This document shows positions 1-6,566 of a stretch of DNA of 64,000 nt, one piece after another (the stretch's first letter is position 1; the number at the start of each line of letters is the position of its first letter). The DNA is taken from positions 1 through 64,000 of the forward strand of contig CAJYJO010000017.1 of assembly GCA_913774845.1 (NCBI GenBank), written 5' to 3'. The notes under the pieces were generated by a model. It saw only the letters and a list, made by a program, of their open reading frames with translations. It was not told the DNA's origin and searched no databases. This DNA is from an uncultured Microbacterium sp. GTDB taxonomy: Bacteria; Actinomycetota; Actinomycetes; Actinomycetales; Microbacteriaceae. The translations under genes and the position numbers were made by a program.

Positions 1-587
1 CCCGCACCGACGACGGACCCGGCACCCTCGGCGCCATCCGAGCCCGCGTGCAAGTCGTCGTCCCGGCGCTGTCGGTTCTCGACCCGGGACGGGAGAACAT
101 CGACCCCGCCGAACTCGTCGGACACGGCCCCATCGACATCGACACCGCCCGACACCTCGCCGAAGCGACGAGAGTGCCCTGGGACCGGGTACTGACAAAC
201 CCCGTCACCGGGGCCGTGCTGTGCACCGACACGTACCAGCGGACCGCGGCGATCGACCGATACCTCCGCGCCCGCGACCGGCACTGCCGCTGGCCCGGCT
301 GCACCGCCCCCGCCGTGCGCTGCGAAGTGGACCATAACCTCGACTACGCCCTCGGCGGGAAGACCCACGTGTGCAACCTCTGCCACTTCTGCCAACGGCA
401 CCACACCCAGAAACAATTCACCCGCTGGCAGGTCAGACAACTCCCCGGCGGGGTCATCGAGTTCACCTCACCCACCGGGCGGGTCTACACCGACCACCCA
501 CTCCCGTACTCACCGGCCGTGCGATTCACGGCCGACGACCCACCCGCCTCGACTCTCCCCCAGGGCACGCAGTCCGCGCCCTTCTGA
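1..587 (+). CDS. DUF222/HNH endonuclease domain protein, 3' part only
   Basis: The reading frame is open from the window edge to the TGA, so the gene starts upstream and only the C-terminal part is seen. The visible part carries an HNH nuclease core of the actinobacterial DUF222/13E12 type: a Cys-rich stretch RHCRWPGCTAP, then CEVDHNLDYALGG (the DH of the HNH motif) and a closing CxxC-x-RHHTQK segment. These proteins are multicopy, very variable in actinobacteria and sometimes described as part of repeat elements; their substrates are unknown. The first in-frame start codons visible (GTG at 48) are internal. Nothing downstream belongs to an operon with it. The HNH assignment is certain; a role as an active nuclease is inference. 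Confidence 0.85.
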   Translation, partial: RTDDGPGTLGAIRARVQVVVPALSVLDPGRENIDPAELVGHGPIDIDTARHLAEATRVPWDRVLTNPVTGAVLCTDTYQRTAAIDRYLRARDRHCRWPGCTAPAVRCEVDHNLDYALGGKTHVCNLCHFCQRHHTQKQFTRWQVRQLPGGVIEFTSPTGRVYTDHPLPYSPAVRFTADDPPASTLPQGTQSAPF

Positions 588-1192
588 CAGGCATCGCCGA
601 GGTCCGTGCAGCGTTGCTCGAAGATGCTCGAGCGTGCATGTCTGCAGTGACACACATCGTGAGTATGGACGTTGCTCCTCACGCCTGTGCGGCGCTGCGC
701 TTCGCGTGAGATCGCGCTGTTCCTGAAATTGCGTTGTCCCTGAGACCGCGCGGCTCCCCAGACCACGCCGCGCCCGAAACCACGCTGCACCCAAGACCAC
801 CCCGCGCCCGAGGCCACACCGCGTCTGAAACCACGCGGCGCCTGAGCCCATGCGGCGCCTCGTCCGAGACTTTCGGCGTGCCTCCACCACGGCCCCGCGC
901 GCGAGCGAACCTGCGCCCCGCGCGCTCGACCACAGGAGCGGCGTTGCCACCGAGACCCGACCCCCTGCCCCCCCCCCCCCAGCCGGACGGCATCCATCTC
1001 TTCGCCATGCAAACCCGACGCCCCTCCCCCGGGGTCCCGTTACACAGCGGTCGAGACAGACAGGTCGGAAGCGCACCCGTCGCAGCCCACGTCCGCGACT
1101 CGCGCGGTGGCTACGCAGACGCCCCTGCCATCGGAGACCTCGTCACACCGGTATCCACCGCTCCGCACGCACCATCCCGGCCGACAAAGGGG
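588..1192. other. Non-coding region with tandem repeats and a poly-C run
   Basis: About 600 bp with no convincing gene. Open frames on both strands are long only because of GC content; their translations are low-complexity and show no family features. The stretch holds a 17-bp tandem repeat block (694-863) and a run of 13 cytosines (968-980). It lies between the HNH gene and the terminator of the next gene, so it may be a degenerated or recombined site near the HNH locus. Confidence 0.6.
694..863. repeat. Degenerate 17-bp tandem repeat, about 10 units
   Basis: Units line up at exact 17-bp steps, for example 711-727 ATCGCGCTGTTCCTGAA, 762-778 ACCACGCCGCGCCCGAA, 779-795 ACCACGCTGCACCCAAG, 796-812, 813-829 and 830-846, with more diverged units at each end. 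Consensus is roughly ACCRCGCNGCGCCTGAR. A 17-bp period does not keep a reading frame, so this is not a coding repeat. No inverted symmetry or unique spacers are present, which argues against CRISPR. Confidence 0.75.
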
Positions 1193-1225
1193 AAGGGCCC
1201 CGGAATCGAAGATTCCGGGGCCCTT
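1193..1225 (-). terminator. Hairpin terminator of the binding-protein gene
   Basis: A perfect 15-bp stem (AAGGGCCCCGGAATC) with a 3-nt loop lies just beyond the stop codon of the minus-strand substrate-binding protein gene. There is no strong U tract, as is common in high-GC actinobacteria. Confidence 0.8.
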
Positions 1226-1238
1226 CTCGAGCAACCGC

Positions 1239-2588
1239 TCAACCGGCGCGGAGCCAGCTGTAGTTGTTGTCGTCGCCGTACTCGAAGACACCGATCGTCG
1301 CCTCGGTGGGGTCGCCCACATCGTTGAACGTGATCGGGCCGGAGACGCCGTCGTAGTCGGCTTCGCCGCCGCCGATGATGATGTCGGCGCACGCGGCGTA
1401 CGTGGTGCACTTGGTGCCGCTACCGCTGCCGCCCGAGACGGACTGCATGTTGGCCGCCACATCGGGACCGGCAGCCGAGCCGGCCTTGAGCGCCGCGAGA
1501 GCGAGCAGGACCACCGAGTCGTAGGACTCGGGTGCGTAGGTGAAGTCCTCGAGCGCCGGGTTGCCCTTGCCGCTCCAGAACGACTCCAGCGAGCTGCGGA
1601 ACGTCGCCGTCGAGTCGGGGTCGACACTGGGGTACGTGCCCTTGGCGCCCGTGAGGGTGCCGTTCGGGAACTGGCTGCCGAAGTTCTTCAGGTTGCCGTC
1701 GACGAAGAACAGCTTGTCGGCGCTGACGCTCGCGGTCAGGTCGGGGATGATCGTCGACACCTCGTCGAACGTGATCAGGGCGATCGCGTCGGGCGACTGG
1801 GCGAGCACGTCCTCGATCTGGGCCGAGAAGTTGGTGTCACCGGTGTTGTACAGGCTGGTCGCGACGACCGAACCACCGGCGCTCTCGAACGCCTTCTTCG
1901 TGAAGCATGCCAGGCCGGTGCCGTAGGAGTCGTTCAGCACGATCATGCCGAGCGTCTCGTTGCCCTCGGAGGCGATCAGGTTGCCGAGCACCTCACCCTG
2001 GAGGACGTCGGAGGGAGCAGTCCGCCAGTACAGACCCTTGTCGTCGTAGCCGGTGAAGGCCGCCGACGTGTTGGCCGGCGAGATCTGAACGGCGTTGGCC
2101 GCGATGACCTGGTCGATGAACTGCAGCGACGTACCCGACGAGGCCGCACCGACGATGGCGGTGGCCCCGGCGCCGAGCAGACGCGGGATCTCGGTCTCGT
2201 AAGCCTTGTTGTCGGTGTCGCCCGAGTCGCCCTGGATCAGGTTGATCTGCACACCCTTGTTGGCGGCGTTGATCTCCGAGGCGGCGAATTCGGTACCGGC
2301 GATCTCGGGCGGGCCGAGGAAAGCGAGGTTACCGGTCACGGGAAGCGCCGTGCCGATGTTGTAGGTGAGGTTGGTCGCGGGGCCGGTCGAGGTCGACGAG
2401 TACTCGGGCGTGTACGAGGCGGGCTCAGCGGCGTTGCAGTCGATCGGGAAGTCGCCGCCACCGGCAGCGTTGCCGGTCTCGGACGGAGTGCTGCTGCCGG
2501 AACAACCGGCCAGGACGAGCGCGCTGACGCCGACCACGGCGAGGCCGCCGATGATCTTCGCCGAACGCGAACGGGAGAGGACACTCAT
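1239..2588 (-). CDS. Branched-chain amino acid ABC transporter substrate-binding lipoprotein (LivK-like)
   Basis: A 449-residue extracytoplasmic binding protein of the Peripla_BP_6/LivK type that would deliver branched-chain amino acids or related ligands to an ABC permease. The chosen ATG has an AAGGAG ribosome site 8 nt upstream and gives a lipoprotein signal: SRSRSAK, a hydrophobic segment and a lipobox LAGC with the lipidated Cys at residue 29. The mature part shows the family opening (YNIGTALPVTGNLAFLGPPE) and later AIVGAASSGTS, typical of type I binding folds. No permease or ATPase genes flank it, so it is an orphan here. The gene is monocistronic with its own terminator. The family is certain; the ligand is inferred from the family. 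Confidence 0.9.
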   Translation of the reverse strand: MSVLSRSRSAKIIGGLAVVGVSALVLAGCSGSSTPSETGNAAGGGDFPIDCNAAEPASYTPEYSSTSTGPATNLTYNIGTALPVTGNLAFLGPPEIAGTEFAASEINAANKGVQINLIQGDSGDTDNKAYETEIPRLLGAGATAIVGAASSGTSLQFIDQVIAANAVQISPANTSAAFTGYDDKGLYWRTAPSDVLQGEVLGNLIASEGNETLGMIVLNDSYGTGLACFTKKAFESAGGSVVATSLYNTGDTNFSAQIEDVLAQSPDAIALITFDEVSTIIPDLTASVSADKLFFVDGNLKNFGSQFPNGTLTGAKGTYPSVDPDSTATFRSSLESFWSGKGNPALEDFTYAPESYDSVVLLALAALKAGSAAGPDVAANMQSVSGGSGSGTKCTTYAACADIIIGGGEADYDGVSGPITFNDVGDPTEATIGVFEYGDDNNYSWLRAG

Positions 2589-2751
2589 ATGGGTGCTCCT
2601 TGGTGAGTAGGAACCGCGGAGATGACCGCCGCGGATTGTGACAAACCTAGTGGCGCCCTTGTGGCCGCGTTGTTGCAATGTGTTAACGGTCGATTACGCG
2701 ACCCAATCGTTACTTTTCCCGGGCGATTTCGGGCCGAGAAGCGAAGAAGGC

Positions 2752-3693
2752 TCAGACCGGTTCAGCCACATCGACGACCGCTCGACGATGCCGTCGCGAG
2801 GCGAGGACCGAGTCGACGCTCAGGATCGCGAGGGCGAGCCAGACCAGCGCGAACCCGACCCACCGTTCGATCGTCATCGGCTCGCCCAGCACCCACACGC
2901 CGATCGCGAACTGGATGATGGGGGCCACGAACTGCAACAGTCCGATCACCGTCAGCGGCACACGCCGCGCCCCCGAGGCGAAGAGCAGGAGGGGAACCGC
3001 GGTGACGGCCCCGGCGAGCAGCAGCAGCACGGTGTGCACAGCGCCGGCCGTCCCGAGGGTGATGCCGGTGAGGTCGGCGACGATCGCGAGCTGTATCGCC
3101 GCGACCGGCAGAAGCCACAGCGACTCGAGGGTCAAGCCGCTGACGGCATCCACCGCCGGACCGATCTGCTTCTTCACCAGGCCGTAGAACCCGAACGAGA
3201 ACGCGAGCGTCAACGCGATCCACGGGAACGAGCCGTACCCGACGACGATCACGGCGACCGCGACGACGGCGAGTCCGATCGCGATCCACGGCACGATCCG
3301 CAGCCGCTCGCGCAGCACGATCACACCCAGCAGCACGGTGACGATCGGGTTGATGAAGTACCCGAGACTCGTCTCGATGACGTGCTCCGAGAGGGCGCCG
3401 TAGAGGTACGTCTGCCAGTTGACGTAGATGAGGACGCCGGCGATCGCGGTCAGCCCCATGAGGCGCGGCTGTCGCACGATCGCGAGGAACGGCCGCCACA
3501 TCCGCAGAACCGTCAGCAACAGCAGGCAGAAGAGGAACGCGAGGATGATGCGCCAGGCGACGACTTCGAAGGGCCCCGTGGGAGCCAGCTGCAGGAAGTA
3601 GATCGGCAGGACTCCCCACAGCAGATACGCACCGAGCGCGTAGAGCGCGCCGCGGGTGCTCCCACCGGACGGAGCGGAGGGAGCGGGGGTCAC
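2752..3693 (-). CDS. rarD: EamA family permease RarD
   Basis: A 313-residue polytopic membrane protein with about ten hydrophobic segments. The opening GALYALGAYLLWGVLPIYFLQL, the segment FEVVAWRIILAF and the later LGYFINPIVTVLLGV are characteristic of RarD within the EamA/DMT superfamily. RarD was named in E. coli for its link to chloramphenicol sensitivity; its natural substrate is uncertain. The start is a GTG at 3693; no strong ribosome site is seen. The C-terminus is Arg-rich and cytoplasmic. It is separated from groES by a terminator, so it is probably transcribed alone. Confidence 0.88.
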   Translation of the reverse strand: MTPAPSAPSGGSTRGALYALGAYLLWGVLPIYFLQLAPTGPFEVVAWRIILAFLFCLLLLTVLRMWRPFLAIVRQPRLMGLTAIAGVLIYVNWQTYLYGALSEHVIETSLGYFINPIVTVLLGVIVLRERLRIVPWIAIGLAVVAVAVIVVGYGSFPWIALTLAFSFGFYGLVKKQIGPAVDAVSGLTLESLWLLPVAAIQLAIVADLTGITLGTAGAVHTVLLLLAGAVTAVPLLLFASGARRVPLTVIGLLQFVAPIIQFAIGVWVLGEPMTIERWVGFALVWLALAILSVDSVLASRRHRRAVVDVAEPV

Positions 3694-3780
3694 CGCCCCA
3701 GCCTACGGCTGCGCCCGACCGCAGGGCCGCCGACCGTCGCGCCTTTCCTGCCACGATCCTCGCGCGCACGCCGACACGAC

Positions 3781-3814
3781 GAAGGCCCCGGATGCCATGG
3801 CATCCGGGGCCTTC
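3781..3814 (-). terminator. Perfect 34-bp palindromic terminator after groES
   Basis: A perfect inverted repeat with 17-bp arms (first arm GAAGGCCCCGGATGCCA) directly after the groES stop codon. It would end groES transcription and shows that groES is not followed by groEL here. Confidence 0.8.
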
Positions 3815-3830
3815 AGACGATCTCGCTCGA

Positions 3831-4127
3831 TCAGCGGACGACGACCGCCAGGACGTCGCGAGCCGAGAGCACGAGGTACTCGTCGGCGCCGAACTTGACC
3901 TCGGTGCCGCCGTACTTGCTGTAGAGCACGCGGTCGCCGACGGCGACGTCGAGGGGGACACGGTTGCCGTTGTCGTCGATGCGGCCGGGGCCGACGGCGA
4001 CGACTTCGCCCTCCTGCGGCTTCTCCTTGGCGGTGTCGGGGATGACCAGGCCACTTGCGGTGGTCTGCTCAGCCTCGACCTGCTTGATGACGATGCGGTC
4101 CTCGAGCGGCTTGATGGAAACCGACAC
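3831..4127 (-). CDS. groES: Co-chaperonin GroES
   Basis: A 98-residue Hsp10 protein of normal length that caps the GroEL folding chamber in the cytoplasm. It begins [14 protein letters not shown] and contains the mobile-loop region [31 protein letters not shown] and the ending SARDVLAVV typical of GroES. The start is a GTG preceded by AGAGG. Two CIRCE operators and a 17-bp-spaced promoter lie upstream, so HrcA control is expected. groEL is not adjacent: a terminator and rarD follow. This is a stand-alone groES, and the chaperonin partner must be encoded elsewhere. Confidence 0.97.
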   Translation of the reverse strand: MSVSIKPLEDRIVIKQVEAEQTTASGLVIPDTAKEKPQEGEVVAVGPGRIDDNGNRVPLDVAVGDRVLYSKYGGTEVKFGADEYLVLSARDVLAVVVR

Positions 4128-4161
4128 GGTCTACCTCTTCTTTCTCGTTACAGAAGACTTT

Positions 4162-4188
4162 TCAGCACTCACGCGGGGAGAGTGCTAA
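4162..4188 (-). promoter_or_regulatory. CIRCE operator (HrcA site), proximal copy
   Basis: TCAGCACTC, 9 nt, then GAGTGCTAA: the CIRCE consensus with one mismatch in one arm and the exact 9-nt spacer. It lies just downstream of the groES -10 box, where bound HrcA would block transcription. Confidence 0.93.
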
Positions 4189-4192
4189 TCCG

Positions 4193-4221
4193 AGTCTAGA
4201 GAAGCACTGGCACTCACGCAA
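4193..4221 (-). promoter_or_regulatory. groES promoter
   Basis: On the minus strand, -35 TTGCGT and -10 TAGACT are separated by exactly 17 nt. The promoter sits between and overlaps the two CIRCE boxes, consistent with heat-shock derepression. Confidence 0.7.
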
Positions 4222-4233
4222 CGCGAGTGCCAA
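4207..4233 (-). promoter_or_regulatory. CIRCE operator, distal copy
   Basis: CTGGCACTC, 9 nt, then GAGTGCCAA: a second CIRCE-type inverted repeat whose arms carry symmetric changes (GGCACTC/GAGTGCC). It overlaps the -35 region of the groES promoter. Confidence 0.85.
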
Positions 4234-4524
4234 CAGTCCTCGCACCGACCTCGACAGGCCGATTCGCGACGGGGTCATCCGCTTGCCGCAGCGCCCCTGC
4301 GTGAAGGCGGGATGGGCGCGGAGTATTGCACCTTTTGATGGCTACGTGAACACGTTTCACCCGCCCTTTCATCCGCTTCCGGGGTGTGCCACACTCAACG
4401 CAACAGCGTCGTCCGCATACAGGGGGTATCGGGCGATGAAGCACTAGGACTCGTTGACGAGTCCGAGAATCGGGGGATTCGGGGACGTTCGGCGTCCCTG
4501 CGTTTCTTCGGGGGGTCGAAATAC
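4234..4524. promoter_or_regulatory. Intergenic region upstream of the Hsp70-like gene with three inverted repeats
   Basis: No gene is seen. Three symmetric elements stand out: GTGAA-CACGT-TTCAC at 4346-4360, the 18-bp element GGACTCGT-TG-ACGAGTCC at 4447-4464, and a possible RNA hairpin GGGACG-TTCGG-CGTCCC at 4482-4498 close to the start codon. They are candidate operators or 5'-UTR structures for the Hsp70-LuxR transcript. The binding factors are unknown. Confidence 0.5.
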
Positions 4525-6537
4525 ATGGCAACGCCGTACTTTCTGGCGATCGACGTGGGAACGAGCAGGACGGCGGCGGCGACCGCGCGTTCCGCACCGG
4601 ACGGGACGCTGGTGGCCGCACCGCTCCCGCTGGGGCGCAACGCCGACAGCACACCGACCACCGTCTTCGTCTCCGACAGCGGACTGCTCTTCGGAGATGC
4701 CGCGGAGCGCCGGGGAACCGCCCAGCCCGAGCGGCTGGTGCGCGAGTTCAAGCGCCGCATCGGTGACGACGTGCCCATCGTGGCCGCCGACCGCCGCTTC
4801 TCCCCTCAAGACCTCTACGCCCTTGTCGTCGGTTGGGTGATCGGAACCGCCGTCGAACGCGAGGGCCAGCACCCCGCCGGCATCGCGGTCTCGGTGCCGG
4901 TCACCTGGGGCGAATACCGCACGCGACTGGTGCAGGATGCCATCGGGCGCCTCGGCTGGAACGACGTGCAGGTCATCACCGAACCCGAGGCCGCCGCCCG
5001 CCACTACGAGTCGACGCATCCCCTCGACAGCGACCGCGCCCTCGCCGTCTACGACTTCGGCGGCGGCACGTTCGACACCGTCATCCTGCGCAAGACCCGC
5101 GACGGTCACGTCGACTTCGTCGGCAGCCCCGTCGGCATTCCCGACCTGGGCGGCGCCGACTTCGACGACATCGTGCTGCGCCACACCGTGCGCGCCGCCG
5201 GCATCCCGGCATCCGCGATGGCCGGCGTCGCCACCGACGCGGGCGTGCGCATGGCGCTCGCTTCGCTGCGCCGCGAATGCGTCGACGCGAAGGAGTCGCT
5301 GTCGTTCGATGGCGAAGCCGTGGTCCCCGTGCTGATCGGCGACGGCCACGGGGCCGTGCGTCTGACCCGCGCCGAGTTCGAGGACATGATCGAGCCCGAG
5401 ATCGAGCGCACCGTCGAGGTGCTCGAGATGGCGCTCGAGCAGTCCGGCCTCACCGCCGCGGACCTCGACGCGATCCTCCTCACCGGCGGCACCTCGCGCA
5501 TCCCCCGGGTCGCGCAGCTGCTGTCGGAGCGATTCGACCGCCCGATCGCCATCGATGCGGACCCCAAAGCGATCATCGCCCTCGGCGCCGCCCGCACCGT
5601 CGCCCTCACCTCCGTCGCCGCACCGCTGGTCGGCCTGCACGCCGTCGACGACGACGAGGTTCAGGACGACGACGATGACGACGCCGCCCTCGGGGAGCTC
5701 GGCTTCACCGCCAGCCGCGCCGAGAAGCGCGCTCCCTGGTTTCGCCGCGTCCCCGCGACCGCGTACGTCGCGGCGGGGGTGACGGCCCTCGCCGTCGGCG
5801 TCGGTGTCGTGAGCGTCCCGGCGCTCGGTATAGGCCTCCTCGCTCGCACGAGCGCCGGAATCACCTCGCAGCCCCTCGCCGCCGACGCGGAGGTGCTGCT
5901 CTTCGACCCGATCGACCTGCCGACGGCTCCGCCGCCGAGCATCGCCGCCCCCGACGTGCAGCCGGCCGCCGAGGCGCAGCCTGCCGCGCCCGAGCAGAAA
6001 GCGGCGCCCGAGCAGCAGCGTGCGACGACCAAGGGCGAGACGCGCCAGCGGTCGCCGCAGCGCTTGACCCCACGCGCGGCCGAGGAACGCAGCCCGTCCG
6101 CCGCGGCATCCGCTCCGCAGCAGCAGCAGAGCAACGGCGGCGGCGGCAACTCCAGCGCCAATACCGGCGGAAACACCGGCGGCTCCAACAGCTCGGCCCC
6201 GGCGCCGACGCAGCAACAGCCTTCGGAGACCACTCCCGCTACGGGGGGCCAGCCGAGCGACACCCCGACGACGGGCGGCGGGTCGCCCTCCGACACTCCC
6301 TCGCCCGTCAACACCGGCGGAAGCACGCCCGGCGCGGGAGACGGCGGCAGCGGCGACGGCTCCGGCACCCCGAGCGGCGGGGACACCGGCGGTGGCGGCA
6401 CCGGCGGCGACACCGGTGCGGGCGGTTCCACCGACAGCGGTGGCCAGACCGAGACGCCTGTGCCGTCCGGGTCCGCGGAGCCTCCGGCGGACACGCCCAG
6501 CCCGGAAGCATCCGTCACCGAAACTCCCGCGGCCTGA
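4525..6537 (+). CDS. Hsp70-like ATPase with transmembrane anchor and Pro/Ala/Gly-rich extracytoplasmic tail
   Basis: A 670-residue protein. Residues 1 to about 390 are an Hsp70/actin-fold ATPase: phosphate-1 loop AIDVGTSRTAAA near residue 8, phosphate-2 YDFGGGTFDT at 176 and adenosine loop ILLTGGTSRIP at 318. Instead of an Hsp70 substrate-binding domain there is an acidic linker (DDDEVQDDDDDD), one transmembrane segment at about 410-440 and a low-complexity tail rich in Gln, Pro, Thr and Gly, predicted outside the cell. The ATG at 4525 is chosen because the ATPase fold begins there; the frame is open further upstream. The LuxR regulator follows after 29 nt and the IniB/dynamin genes come next, suggesting an envelope-sensing or scaffold role. 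That role is inference. Confidence 0.85.
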   Translation: MATPYFLAIDVGTSRTAAATARSAPDGTLVAAPLPLGRNADSTPTTVFVSDSGLLFGDAAERRGTAQPERLVREFKRRIGDDVPIVAADRRFSPQDLYALVVGWVIGTAVEREGQHPAGIAVSVPVTWGEYRTRLVQDAIGRLGWNDVQVITEPEAAARHYESTHPLDSDRALAVYDFGGGTFDTVILRKTRDGHVDFVGSPVGIPDLGGADFDDIVLRHTVRAAGIPASAMAGVATDAGVRMALASLRRECVDAKESLSFDGEAVVPVLIGDGHGAVRLTRAEFEDMIEPEIERTVEVLEMALEQSGLTAADLDAILLTGGTSRIPRVAQLLSERFDRPIAIDADPKAIIALGAARTVALTSVAAPLVGLHAVDDDEVQDDDDDDAALGELGFTASRAEKRAPWFRRVPATAYVAAGVTALAVGVGVVSVPALGIGLLARTSAGITSQPLAADAEVLLFDPIDLPTAPPPSIAAPDVQPAAEAQPAAPEQKAAPEQQRATTKGETRQRSPQRLTPRAAEERSPSAAASAPQQQQSNGGGGNSSANTGGNTGGSNSSAPAPTQQQPSETTPATGGQPSDTPTTGGGSPSDTPSPVNTGGSTPGAGDGGSGDGSGTPSGGDTGGGGTGGDTGAGGSTDSGGQTETPVPSGSAEPPADTPSPEASVTETPAA

Positions 6538-6566
6538 GCCGCGGCATCGGACCGAGAGATACGACG

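Noticed and set aside
485-1076. Overlapping reverse-strand open frames in the first kilobase
   Set aside because: They arise from GC-rich tandem repeats of 17 bp that cannot hold a frame, and show no start signal or family feature.
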